This document shows positions 1-10,850 of a stretch of 31,870 nt of DNA, piece after piece (the first letter of the stretch is position 1; every line of letters begins with the position of its first letter). The position numbers were made by a program, and so were the translations under genes. Source of the DNA: Intoshia linei (lineage: Eukaryota > Orthonectida > Rhopaluridae); contig LWCA01000333.1 of NCBI GenBank assembly GCA_001642005.1, positions 1 through 31,870 of the forward strand, written 5' to 3'. The notes beneath the pieces were generated by a model that saw only the letters and a program-made list of their open reading frames with translations, did not search any database and was not told the DNA's origin.

Positions 1-382
1 AATGTCTAATGCGAATTAATAAGTGAGTTAATTTTTTTTTTAATTAATTGATTCGATTATATACATATAGCTATATGCGTTTTTTTGGCCACAACTGTAC
101 TTATATCATATATGTAGTTGTGATATTTCAATATAAACTGTTAACATTTTAAAAGTTAACCAGCGATTAGTGTTGAATAAGAATAATATATCATTCTCCA
201 GGTTCCATCTTACAATGCAGCTATATAAAATATATACTATTAATTATATGTATTTTCGTGATGTAATTCTTCTTTAAAAAAGTTTAAGAATTCAGAAATA
301 ATGAGGTCTGTTTTTCCATCTTTTTTCTTTTGATTAAGTATCATGATTGGTTATACGATAAATATCTTATTTATATTGTACA

Positions 383-1940
383 ATGTACGTATATTTTAGA
401 GGTTTTGGGAAAATATATACATGTGATGGTTTACAAGAAAAAACGAAATATAAATTTAAAATCATGTTTAAACTAGGAGATATAGGTTCACCTTATAGCA
501 ATGAATTTATTTGTGAAACCACACGTAATTGTTTGCTATATTATATTTTTATTTAAATTTTAGAGTCACCTATGTCAGTCAGCGAACTTTGTAAAATTAT
601 ACAATATAAAAGTTTTGAATCAGTCAGTGAATATTTAGAAAAAAAGTAAATAATATCACCGATAATTATAAATATATTATTTTATACATTCCAATGTAAT
701 GTCATTTTACAGTGCAATTACTTATATAAAACCCTTAAGAAATAAATAAATTAGATATCAGATTATAAAAACGCAAATTAAATTCCATCCTTGCTAAAGA
801 TATATTTTGTTAGAATTTGTAATTTAATTATTTTTATGGTTCATTTTCTAAATTTTTATTATTAAAATTAAATTTTGTATAAAATTTAAGTATACTGTGT
901 ATCCATCTTTTTTTAAATGATAACAACTTTTAAAGGTACTTAGATCTAATCTAATACAGATGTAATTTTAATGTTGCTACTTTTAATAGTGACTTTTCTT
1001 GCAATACAGTAATTATTTTGTAAAATTCTAAGGTCCGCAAGTCTAAGGTTGTTAAATTGTTTTGATAAGGTTGTTAAAATTACATTTTTAACATGTAAAC
1101 GTATATTTTAATTACATTAAACGTAGCCATAAACTATTAAATATAAATGGTCATAATAAGAACGGATTATGTCCTTTACTGGCTGCAGTCAACGTCAACT
1201 CCACAGAGTAAGTTTATAAATAAATGAAACTTATATGTTTAGATGTATTCCAATTCTAATAGAATATGGTGTTGATGTAAATGCAATCAATACAGCTGGG
1301 AAATCAGCGTAAGGGTTAATGAAAATATTTTTAAAATTTAACAGGTTAATATTTGCTTCGATTTCCAATAAACTGGATTCTGCTAAGTGTCTGGTTCGCA
1401 ATAAGGTAAACATTAATTGTCAAGACATTTCAGGGTCTTCTGCACTACACTATGCTGTTGCGAATGGTCACTACGATTTGGTTTCCTTTCTATTAGACGA
1501 AAAAGCAGATCCAAACCTAATTGATTCAAATGGTTGGACACCATTATTAAAATTGGGTGAGACTTAAATTTGGGAAAATTTTACATTTTATCTATATTCA
1601 TAGCTACCCAAAAGGATAATCCAAGCATTGCAAAATTATTAATTGCCTATGGAGCCAACATAAACCACCAAGATAAAACTTTTAAAACCGCACTGATAAT
1701 AGCTATAAATTACAGCAGATGCAACTTGTTTAAATATTTGCTTTATAGCGGTGCAGAATATGAAAAAAAGGATCAGGTTTTAAAACGTAAAATTAATTTA
1801 AAAATTTAGTACGGTCAAACACCCATTCAACTTGCACAATCGAGTGACCAAAGAGTATTTTATTTATAAAAATTTATTTTACTTTTATTTAGAAAATTAC
1901 CAGCATTATGGAAAATTTTCTTAAAAAAAAACTTCAATAA
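383..1940 (+). CDS. FANK1: FANK1-like fibronectin type III plus ankyrin repeat protein
   Basis: Eight exons join in frame: 383-524, 564-645, 1127-1207, 1243-1308, 1345-1556, 1604-1776, 1810-1854 and 1893-1940, giving 282 aa. Exon 1 encodes the second half of an FN3 domain (YKFKIMFKLGDIGSPYSNEF). The remainder is about six ankyrin repeats, with landmarks such as GSSALHYAVANGHYDLVSFL and GWTPLLKLATQKDNPSIAKL. The domain order, the GWTPL repeat and the closing TPIQLAQSSDQRK segment follow vertebrate FANK1 repeat for repeat (recalled, not aligned). FANK1 in mammals is expressed in testis and ciliated cells and has been linked to transcriptional control. The first half of the FN3 domain is missing: either the ATG at 383 is a true shortened start or upstream exons were not recognised. 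Introns are 33-47 nt except one of 481 nt. The TAA stop lies inside an AATAAA. Confidence 0.82.
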
Positions 1941-1941
1941 A
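1936..1941 (+). terminator. Poly(A) signal overlapping the FANK1 stop codon
   Basis: AATAAA at 1936-1941 contains the TAA stop (1938-1940), so the 3' UTR would be very short. The gene on the other strand ends 10 bp away. That gene's own AATAAA (minus strand, 1884-1889) lies inside the last FANK1 intron, so the two transcripts should overlap at their 3' ends. Confidence 0.5.
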
Positions 1942-1950
1942 CATTTAATG

Positions 1951-2347
1951 TTATGTTTGACAAGCTTTGCTGGTAGGTTTAACTTTTTCAATAACATACG
2001 TCGTTTTATGCAGCCTCAAATTTCTTTGTTCAGTATACCGGGTAAGTTTTTTGCTTCGATGAATAGGAATAACTTTGTTTGGGTTTTTGTAAATATCAAT
2101 TTGCTTCATCAATTGATTGTGCACTTTTAAATCTTGCACATTTCTGTTCAAATTTCGCAATATACCCCACTTTTTGTAAAAACGAACCATAATTATTATC
2201 AAGAAAAAGAATAAAATTAAAATTGAACCAAATTGAAGATACTTGTTAGATTTTCGAAAACGGCGATTAATGAGATAATGTGGATCTCTTAAAAAATCTA
2301 AAAAAAATAAAAAATTGAATTATTTATTTACCCTGGGTGTTATTCAT
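1951..2347 (-). CDS. Small single-pass membrane protein, family unknown
   Basis: Two exons, 2332-2347 and 1951-2297, are joined across a 34-nt intron and give 120 aa starting MNNTQDFLRDP. A hydrophobic segment at about residues 27-42 (QFGSILILFFFLIIIM) is preceded by a basic stretch (RRFRKSNK) and followed by RFYKKWG and a long basic tail (IHRSKKLTRYTEQRNLRLHK). This layout fits a small membrane-anchored protein. There is a faint resemblance in size and layout to mitochondrial inner-membrane assembly factors of the COX16 type, too weak to name it. The clean donor and acceptor, in-frame ATG and 120 codons free of stops are the reasons to accept it. It converges on FANK1. Confidence 0.55.
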
Positions 2348-2576
2348 CGTAAAATTGTTTCAAGATAATCATAACAACTTATTAATACAGATATTGAAAT
2401 GAATGAGTCCATCCTCTACGCGCAGATATCAAATGTATAATTTAATTAATCAATACGAGTCAAAAATTATCATTTTCATACTTAAATTTAATTTAAATTG
2501 CATTTATCGACACCAAGTGCATGTCTACCGCTATAACCCAATTATAAATTTTTTTATTGATTTACATATTAGTTTA

Positions 2577-4962
2577 TTACACTTCATTAATACATCTATA
2601 TAGTATTATTTTCAGACATTCGTCTTTTAAATGTTTTGTCCACTCTATCAATCTTCAAAAATTTTTAATTCATGTATAGTATTACCTATTTGTTCTATTT
2701 GTATTTCCATTTCTATGTTTTACGTATAATAGTGAAAAATATTATCTTACAAACCATATATTTTATCAATCTTTGATATGTAATATTGTACAGATTCTTG
2801 ATAGTATATTAAATCTAAATAAGCATTTTTAGAATTGAACACTGTTCGAGCCTTTAATAGTTCCTTAAATGTCAATTTTTTCAATATATCCTTCTAAATA
2901 AATAATTTATTACACAAATTCAACTTTGTATACATTTGTATATTGTAGTTTATCATTAACACGTAAATTAAGTCAAATTTAATTTATTTGGTTGCACACA
3001 AGATTCAATACACACTGTACCAAATTGTTATGAAAATCATTAAAAGTTGTGTATTAGACTTTAAAAATGTTCAAAACTCATATTTTTTTTGTGATGAAAT
3101 GACTTTTAATTGATGCAATTTATAATGACAACTATATATTGTATTTAAGTTACCAATTTAAAGCAAAACGTAAATGGGATTATAAAGCGATCTAAGCGTG
3201 AACGAAAAAAATGAAATTACTGGTTTACTAGCAAAAGGAAATAGTACTCTTCAAATTTTTCGATGTCTAGACCGGGATCACCGGACTATTAAAAAATGGC
3301 TGGATACCACATCAAAGCAAAACGAAATATCCAAATGCAGTCGAAAAATAATAATGTCACCAAGATAATTATTTCAAATTAAAAAGATCGTGTCAATAAC
3401 ACCTATTTCCACAAGTTCCAGCATATTTTCGTCATGTAATAAATGTGTCTAAAACGAATCGATGTAAGATTTAAACTCTATTGCGTCTGTAAAAAAAGCC
3501 CTAATAAGATCTATTTTAAAACATGTCCACAAGGAAAAACGAATACAATCAATTTAAAAACAAATCTTCAAAGTTTTATATTTACTGATGAGCGCAAAGC
3601 AACATTAGATGGATGGACAAAAGGTTGGGTGTTGAATGACGTTAAAGTGCCACCAAAGTATAAAGTGCCCAGAGGAGTGAAAATGAATTCGAAGATGTAA
3701 TACATAATGTAATTATTGTACTTAATATTTTGGCATTTTTAAATTGTTACGTTTAGTTACACTAAATTCTTGAAAGAAAATTACCTTTTATGTTTAATTT
3801 GAAGAATGAAGATTTTTTTTAATATTCATGCAGAATAGTCTTAAAGGATTCATCTATTACGGAGGGTAATGCTAAAAGCCGCTGTGGGGTAACTATAAAA
3901 AACAAAATAATCATTTATTTTAGTATCGTAACATATTTCATTTTTTTGGATAAATGCTTAAAATCAAAAAAGGTGCGTGCAAAATCGGTTTTTCTAATAA
4001 AAAAAAGTGGACACCCTCATATAGATATTTTAAAATGTAAATATAATTAAATTTTCGAAACTTCTTTCAAGTTTAAAAAATATAGTTGTAAAATAATTTT
4101 TATTCAAAAATTTTCTGGTACCCCAGATTAAAAGCCCATTAACTAACATGTGAAAATTTAATTGAAAGCATTTAGCTAAGGGTTAAATAAATTACTTTCT
4201 TGTTTAAATCAAAATGCGCCATGTGGGCAAGGGTAATTTAAATTAATTTTCATGCTATAATAATGTAAATATTACTTGAGGAATCATTGTTAACTTTGCA
4301 GCCGAGATGTACTTAGAAAAAGTGCACCAATCAATGGGCTTTTCTAGACGTGGAAAAATTGGAGAATTTAAAATGTACGGATGAACAAATTGAGAATAAA
4401 TAAATTTATTAAAAACATGAGGCCTAATGAAATTATCTAAAACAGATAAATAATGAGCATATCTATAACCTTGATTGAAATCTAACTCATCAAATGTCAG
4501 CATTACGTCATTCATATCGTTTTGGGAAAGCAAATTAAACAAGTCTTGCTAAAAATACAAAATGTAAGAACAATGTAAATTATAATTACACACACGTAAC
4601 ACGACCACCCAAGACGTGAGTAATTAGATTTTTTCAAAAAAGAAATATCTATGATGGTACATTTAGAAACACATTCAAAGTGATAGACTTGTGCGCAAAC
4701 ACGACAGCATAATTCTTGAAAGGATATTTTTTTGCAAACCCTACAAACATGGTCAACCTAAAATACTGCAGAAAGTACAATAACATTTTACGCATTGATG
4801 ACATTTCCATTTAACATCAAAATTTCGCAGGAAAAAGATTGAAACGAGTTCGGATGTTTCGTATTGGTTGATTTTTTCGAGGCAGACAAAATGATATAAA
4901 TTATCACAGTAACCACATATAACAGCTTCCAAATTAGAAGATTTTCCACATTTGTGACACAT
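2577..4962 (-). CDS. Tandem PHD finger plus bromodomain-like protein (KMT2/DPF-type reader)
   Basis: Exons in order are 4792-4962, 4590-4757, 4276-4548, 2751-2893, 2686-2712 and 2577-2652, giving 285 aa. Exon 1 is a PHD finger with ligands C2, C5, C16, C19, H24, C27 and the closing pair CHQC. Exon 2 is a second PHD finger (CRVC, CRVC, YHFEC, WSCYVC). Exons 3 and 4 together resemble a bromodomain: PIDWCTFSKYI before the junction, LTFKELLKARTVFNSKNAY after it. The PHD pair recalls KMT2A PHD1-2 (YHFVCLEK) and DPF proteins, both of which read histone tails. The position of the usual acetyl-lysine Asn appears to be Leu, as in atypical bromodomains. The 3-to-4 join crosses a 1382-nt intron holding a Tc1 remnant. 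If it is wrong, the PHD gene stops at 4255 (210 aa) and the exons at 2577-2893 belong to something else. The stop overlaps AATAAA (2573-2578). Confidence 0.62.
3173..4020 (+). mobile_element. Degenerate Tc1/mariner element, 5'-truncated
   Basis: Broken reading frames from about 3173 to 3695 spell a Tc1-like transposase: an N-terminal helix-turn-helix part (EITGLLAKGNSTLQIF, then RDHRTIKKWLD), and later FTDERKATLDGW and KGWVLNDVKVPPKY, which surround the first catalytic Asp. Stops and frameshifts interrupt it and the second half of the catalytic domain is gone. At 3976-4020 the sequence ends in a terminal-repeat-like AAGTGGACACCCTCAT next to a TA. No matching left terminal repeat was found, so the 5' end is probably lost. 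It lies antisense inside the long intron of the PHD/bromodomain gene. Confidence 0.8.
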
Positions 4963-5203
4963 GTCATTCTACGTCACATTAATTAATATATATAGCAACT
5001 TTACAATTAAAACCACACTAGATTGCATTAGAATTTAAATTTATATTTCAAATAGAAAAGAAAATTGATTATTTTCGAAATAAACTGGAACGTGAATTAG
5101 GTTAAAAGAAAGCAGCCACTTCATCGTAAGAAAATATAATTAATACAATCGTTGACATAACATTACAAATTCCAGCTAACTCTTATCTACAATTAAAATT
5201 ATA

Positions 5204-6254
5204 TCAATAGCGAGTAGTCTGATTTGTGTTATTCGACTGAATAAAATGAGGTGATAAGTTTCTTTTATTTAAATTCCCATGTTTGGTGAACGGGACAGGA
5301 GGTTTATTCCTATAGGGGTAACCAAACATGGAATTTCTCATCCCCATGCTTCCCATATTGCCCATAGGCGGATTCATTCCTAAATAGAGATTGAATTAAA
5401 ACAACAAATTAATTACGTGACATGTTTGGTCTATTAAAATTAAATCGTGTATTCACGGAATTAACTTTAGAATGGGGGTGAGGCATGGGAGGAAAATTCT
5501 CATTGTAATTCTGTCTCACGTTTCCTCCAAAATTAGAAGCAACCCTTTTTAAATGATAATGAGTTTCAGCCTTAGACATGCCTGTTTTGTTAACAAATTG
5601 GGGCACATCAAGATGGGAAAAACAGTTATTGGCGTCTAGGACCACTTCCTCATATCTACCAAATCCTCCACTGGAATCCCCATCATTTTCTTTCTGATGT
5701 AAATTTCTTTCGTTAACATCTCGCCTGTAGTTGGGACCCTAAAGTAAATTTAAAGACATGAGTATTATTCATACATTTCCACATATCTGTGCATACGTCG
5801 CATTATGACTGAGATTTGGTTGCTCTGAAAAAACCATACAAAATCTAAATAACAATCAAAACGTTACATAAAATCAAACTCTGAAATTTTAGTAACTCGA
5901 CCCTCTTTTCTACCAGTATAAAGAATAAGACAATTTTTAAAGAAGGCCGCATATCTAAACATATATGATAACATTTTTTTGCTGAAACCCTTTAATTAAT
6001 CTACAAATATCTCCAGCTTTGATAGCAATTCCCATCTCGTTCCACAGAGATATGTTGATAGATCCAGTTGCATCGGAAATGAGAGCTGTTGTAACTGTAT
6101 CATGTTCTTTGGTGGTGATTCTCGAATCTAGAAATAATCTAACGTGATCACACAAATGCCTACCAATTTGAAGAATAATGAAAATAACATTAATTGTTTT
6201 CATTCCTTCTCTTATATCTGATATGCACATATACTCATCTTCGTTTTTAGTCAT
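5204..6254 (-). CDS. NABP: SOSS complex subunit B (single-stranded DNA-binding protein NABP/hSSB type)
   Basis: Six exons (6164-6254, 5989-6127, 5880-5954, 5775-5844, 5417-5738, 5204-5379) join in phase to 290 aa. Residues about 15-110 are the OB fold that binds single-stranded DNA, with GMKTINVIFIIL, ATGSINISLWNEMG, AGDICRLIKGY, LILYTGRKEG and ISEFCMVFSEQPN matching human NABP2 segment by segment. In animals SOSS-B partners INTS3 and acts in double-strand-break repair. The tail (about 120-290) is low-complexity and rich in N, G, P and M (MNPPMGNMGSMGM). Human NABP2 is about 211 aa, so this tail is longer and contains an unusual segment, FSHLDVPQFVNKTGMSKAE, that I do not recognise. All five introns are 34-37 nt. 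The next gene on the strand starts 241 bp downstream of the stop. Confidence 0.9.
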
Positions 6255-7217
6255 TATACACTTGTTTTAAATTAATTTTAAATCTTAGATATCAAAGTTA
6301 AAAATAAAAAAATTCAAAATATAAATGACAATCCATGATTATAAATAAAAATTATAAACTAAACTTTATTAACTATGTATAGTTAGTTTAAACTTAAATT
6401 CATTAATTATCGACGTAAAGTAATCACTATAATTTTTGTTGACAAGTTAACTTTCTTTTGATTTCAAAGGTTGGATTTACATTTGTTAGTAAATATTATC
6501 TTTTGATTAGGTGCCTTGAAAAGTAAAGTTGATAGTAGCTACCTCTGCATTCTACAGCTCTATAGTGCTGAGAGATTAAATTTAATAGAAATTTTCTCTA
6601 TTACCATAAATGTCACCAATTTTCTTTACCGTGGATCGGTCTTTTCATATTGATTTTTTAGCGGACCATGAAAAGTAGTTACTAAGAAATGTTATCAGTA
6701 ATAGGTTATCACTAGGGCAAGTTTTTAATTGTTCTAAAAAAAATTATTCTTATACAGTTTATGCTAGTGGATATAAATACAAATTTTGAACCTCAGAAAT
6801 CTACCCATTCCCGGTTAAAAAATAATTATTAATATATTATCAAACAATATTAATAAAATTTTTATGTATTTGACCAGTGCATCCTGAAATAAAAAAGGTT
6901 AAGAAGCGCTGGATTAATTAATGTGACCAGATTAAAGACGTATAAAAAGTTTGTAATTATATTCTATATAAATTTTATAAAGACATTATATACTTTTATG
7001 AAAAAACTGACTTTATAGCCTTTATAGCACTTATAAAATTTTAATTAGCCAATTAATAAGCATAATATTGATATTAAAATGATTTTAATTTTATGTTGTT
7101 GAACATATCAAAATTAGTATATATAGCATTTTACTTACCCTAGTTATCACCATTACTGATTTTTTTTATTTTATTAGTACATTTAATTATACTGCCGTAC
7201 TAGATTGACTGTTGTTA
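6255..7217. other. Intergenic, no gene seen
   Basis: AT-rich sequence upstream of NABP with no coding exon that I can support. Around 6880-6925 the string AAAGGTTAAGAAGCGCTGG resembles the end of a hAT element, but I could not find its partner or a target duplication. Confidence 0.5.
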
Positions 7218-7415
7218 CGTACTAACATGCCCGTGACGAGTCAGCAGTAGGTTAGGGCGGATCCAAGAGGCTAGTTAATGGGGTGCAATTTCAATATCAA
7301 GAAAATTTTTTTAGGGCGTCCTTTTAATTTCATTTAAAGGTTGATATATAATAGTTTCCAAATTTGTATTTTTTTGCAAAAATAAAAATAATGATCATCA
7401 CAAAAAAAAAATAAA

Positions 7416-7682
7416 TTAATTTAATTCATTAAATAATCCTAAATCAATTAGGTCCAGTCTTCTTGGATGAAGTATTGCAAATTCATTAACCAAACTGTCA
7501 ATATAAAAATTATAGTCATAGTGGAAATTCATAAGGGTCAGTTCACATATACGATTACCAGTTATTGTTGATCTTAAAAAAGTTTTCAATATTCTCAAAA
7601 TGCTAATGGAACGTTCACGTTCACATGTGGTGATTTGCAATGTTGCCACAATAATTAAAAGTTGATAAATATTTGGAAACAA
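7416..7682 (-). pseudogene. hAT transposase C-terminal dimerisation domain remnant
   Basis: About 88 codons stay open and carry the hAT C-terminal signature: FPNIYQLLIIVATLQITTCE, then RERSISILRILKTFLRST and a C-terminal FAILHPRRLDL. This pattern is typical of transposases related to the ZMYM1/THAP12 type. No start codon or DNA-binding domain belongs to it, so it is the tail of a dead transposase gene. Confidence 0.75.
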
Positions 7683-8529
7683 ATTAGAATTTCAGCTTGC
7701 GATTAATTGTATGATATTGGTCTTTGAATCAAGTTCTTTTTTTTTCATCTAGTATATTCTGCTTTGAGATCTTCATCTAATGATATGCATGGTAAAAATA
7801 ATTCATATTTTTCTGTGAATTCTTTCGATTCTTTTGAAAAAATTTTTTTGGCTTAAAATTGTTTCTAAATAAATCTAAGTAATCGAACGTGACTATATCG
7901 AGATATTACTGTATAAAATTATCAATTATAGTTGTGTAATGCACATTGTGCATGTAACAAAAGGCCTCAAGTCACAGGATCAATTGTTCATGTAATGACA
8001 TATAATGTTATGCGCCAACTATATTGTTTTAATAAATTAAAAACTTTTTCAGTTATTTTACAAAACATTAATTAAATTTTTTTTAAATTGGAACTAGAGC
8101 AACCATTGTCAATTTGTCGATTAATCGATTAAAATTAATAAAAAACTTATGTATTAATTATTAATTACTTTAATCAATTATTATTAATTACGTTGACCAT
8201 CACCTTGAAAATTAGAATTTGTCTATTATACAAAAATATTTCAGAGTGGTTTCATTTGAAACACCTAAGGACTGTATCATTTGGCTTTCCAATAAATATT
8301 CATCTTCTAGATTCTTTGGACAATGTTGTTTTGCATAATTTCAAAGATTATTAAATATGGTTTAGATTCCATCCTTTCTTCTTATTTTTTCCAATTCTTC
8401 ATTTTCTGCTATATTGATATTGTCAATAACGTCATTAATTTGGTCTTCAATAAAATTGACATGTAATAATTTATATTTTTGTCATTTTTTCGAAGAGAAA
8501 CTTATTTATATTAGTATGGATTTATTATA

Positions 8530-8604
8530 TTGTCTTAAAAAGTGGTCACTTTTGGGAGGTGGTTACCTATACGAACTGGTCACTTTTCGAGTGTTTACTG
8601 TACA
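8530..8604. repeat. Pogo/Tc1-like terminal repeat fragment
   Basis: On the minus strand this reads inward from a TA as CAGTAAACACTCGAAAAGTG and contains three copies of the GTGACC / GGTCAC unit spaced about 20-25 bp apart. That architecture resembles terminal repeats of pogo/Tigger-like elements. No second end was identified. Confidence 0.4.
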
Positions 8605-8814
8605 GTCAAACATATTTAATCGTGTATTGCCTAAAAATTAAAAATAACAGTTGTAAATCGTATTGGTCATCATAATTTTGACATACATTTTAAATTTTGA
8701 GTTTCAAATACATTTTAATTTTGAAATTTTCTAACATAATCTAAATTAAAATATTATTCCCTTATAGATTGTAGGCCCGGGCCATATGACCCTCTCCACG
8801 GCCCTGCGTACTAA

Positions 8815-10560
8815 CAGCATCTATCTCTGCCAAGGGTTGACTTTTTTAATTTTACAAAAAATAAATTAAATAAGAAAATATAACTTAAACATGCTACTGT
8901 CACTATTATCAATCCTTTAAAGTTGAGGCTCCCAAACTTGTTTGACCAATTTTTTTTTAAATTATATAATTAATATTTACATTTTTAATTTTACAATTTA
9001 TTAATAGTAAAATATAGCAAACAGACACTAACGCAGACATTCAATTGTATATAATTAAAGGATTGTTAATTAATATTAATAAATTTAACATAAAAAACAA
9101 TGACATATCATTTTTCAATTTTTTGAAAAGAATTATAACTTTTTGGACTTTGTAAAATACAATTGTTTTGAGTTACACTTGCCCTACTCATTACTTATGT
9201 ATAATAAGTTGTTTTTTAAATTTTTGTTATTCATATCTAACTTTGTAAATTTCAATACCTTAATTTTTACCGTCCACAATCATAATAAATATAATAAACA
9301 ATTACGCTTCAAGGCTTTTTTGATATACTTAATAGCTGGAGGGTATGCAGATATGATTTAAATTTTTTCATAGTACAATTGTAATTAGTGATGCGACGAC
9401 TTCTAAATGTTCAACGATTCTGATGTCAAACCCTAAAAGAATCGATGCTTTGCAATCGTCTAATCATTAATTTTTATACATGTTTTAAGATGTATGCATT
9501 CTGATCAAAAATGCCAAGTCATCAATGACACTAGGGTTGCCACTTTATCGATAAAGTAAAAATTTTCTAATTCTATAGATGATTTTCATATAAAGTAATT
9601 CAGCGTTTATTAAAAACTAGAAATATTCAAGCGGAAAACAGCTGAATATTATCAAAAAGAATAAAAATGGATTATTCTAAAAACTGAGATCCATCCAAAA
9701 CATTTCATGATTATTGATCTTCAGCAGTTCAGTTGACATGCAATTTAAATAATAATTGCACAGCAATCTATTGGAAACAAATACAATGATGATATTTTCG
9801 GCATTGTATGAAAACATGCATTATAAAAAATTATAAAACTTTAATTTTAAATGACAGAAACAGAAAAAACTCGATACAGGTAATTTTATTGTGAATTTAA
9901 TATTTTCAAGTGGAAAATAATGTTCGCTGATTATCATTGATGATTAATTTTAAAATTGTTGTTGTAAAAGTTCGTATCTATAAAATGACGCATTAAAATT
10001 TAAATTGATTCAAATTGAATTTCAGTAGGAATAATATTACATTTAATAATGTAACTATAATCGCAGTTATTGTGAAAATAAAATTAATGATTATTGCGCA
10101 TATGCGAATATCTAAGTTTCAATAATGCACTTGATGAACCAGAAATCAATCAATATACAATTGTGAATAAAAAAAATTATTGCACAACAAATAAATACAA
10201 CATTTGATAGTTTTTACTACATCATGTAGTACATGAGTCAATGAGCATTATATGCATTAGGAAAGAATCTATTGCAGACTATATGCATTATTCTGACTAA
10301 TGATGACTCATCATTGATGAGTCAGAATAATTTTATGAGTGCGTATTAATTTTAGTTAACTCTTATTCTTAGTTTCGCTTGATCAATGTATAAAGATGTA
10401 TCGATGGGTACACTTTAACATTAATCTAATTCATTTAATTACACGTGATTAATTTATTGATTGTTTATTTGCGAATTGAATCGGAACCGATAGCGTATAT
10501 TATTCGAAACAATACATTTCATCCCAAACAATTCAACAAATTCTTGTTGGTAATAAAATT
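8815..10560. other. Intergenic, repeat-derived, no gene seen
   Basis: No supported coding exon lies in this stretch. Around 9388-9470 the sequence holds CGACGACTTCTAAATG and GAATCGATGCTTTGCAATCG, which resembles degraded transposon ends. The right part, from about 10,200, carries a group of palindromes with AP-1-like sites described separately. Confidence 0.5.
10215..10331. promoter_or_regulatory. Palindrome cluster with three TGA(G/C)TCA sites
   Basis: Three AP-1/bZIP consensus sites lie within 91 bp: TGAGTCA at 10234-10240, TGACTCA at 10304-10310 and TGAGTCA at 10318-10324. The last two sit in a hairpin with perfect 12-bp arms (10287-10298 ATTATTCTGACT and 10320-10331). Its loop contains another palindrome, ATGATGACTCATCAT. 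A small hairpin, TACTACATCATGTAGTA, lies at 10215-10231. The cluster is about 240-350 bp upstream of the putative TATA box of the next gene. An enhancer role is inference. Confidence 0.4.
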
Positions 10561-10568
10561 TATAAAAG
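10561..10568 (+). promoter_or_regulatory. Putative TATA box
   Basis: TATAAAAG is an exact match to the TATA consensus and lies about 290 bp upstream of the ATG at 10851. Transcription would start near 10590. AT-rich background makes chance matches likely, but the match is to the full 8 bp. Confidence 0.35.
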
Positions 10569-10762
10569 CATTTGTTTTCTACAAAGCGCCTTGGAAAATA
10601 TAAACTTATTTTTAGGTCTGGTATTTCTAAAATAGAGCATAGAGTGCAGACAGTGCAGTAGGTAATTTGTCTAAGAGCTTAAGCTTGTATTGTAAGCACA
10701 ATTTGATTTATTCTGCGCTTTCATAACAGCCATACAATTGTCATTTTTCAATTATAAACTAC

Positions 10763-10824
10763 GTAAGTTATTTACTAATTTAAATTTCTGTTGCAATATT
10801 TGTCTGATTTAACTTTTTATTTAG
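10763..10824 (+). other. Putative 5' UTR intron
   Basis: GTAAGT at 10763 and a T-rich acceptor ending TTTTTATTTAG at 10824 frame a 62-nt intron just before the ATG at 10851. This would be the only intron of that gene. Confidence 0.4.
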
Positions 10825-10850
10825 CCAAAATTTATGAATTTAAATAAGAA

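Larger units (their letters stand above)
7226..8806 (-). mobile_element. hAT-family transposon, degenerate, with intact 8-bp target site duplication
   Basis: The element is flanked by the same 8 bp, CGTACTAA, at 7218-7225 and 8807-8814, which is the target duplication length of hAT elements. The left end CATGCCCGTGACGAGTCA and the inverted right end CAGGGCCGTGGAGAGGGTCA are diverged terminal inverted repeats. It carries on the minus strand the remnant of a hAT dimerisation domain near its left end. The interior between about 7700 and 8750 is mostly unreadable as protein apart from short remnants, so the element cannot move by itself. A fragment of a second transposon appears to be nested at 8530-8604. 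Confidence 0.8.

Noticed and set aside
2403-2603. 66-codon open frame on the plus strand.
   Set aside because: It starts beyond the membrane-protein gene and overlaps the real last exon of the PHD/bromodomain gene on the other strand.
2934-2975. Possible exon VNDKLQYTN joining in phase to the exon at 2751-2893.
   Set aside because: An in-frame stop lies just upstream and there is no AG acceptor to begin the exon. The join to 4276 makes better protein sense.
5100-5160. Possible extra first exon (MKWLLSFNLIHVPVYF) for the PHD gene.
   Set aside because: No donor in the right phase leads to the PHD exon, and the segment has no family resemblance.
8414-8641. 75-codon open frame on the plus strand.
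   Set aside because: It runs through a hAT element and a pogo-like terminal repeat, with no family signal or splice sites.
9143-9361. 72-codon open frame on the plus strand.
   Set aside because: Composition is that of random AT-rich sequence and no domain or splice context supports it.
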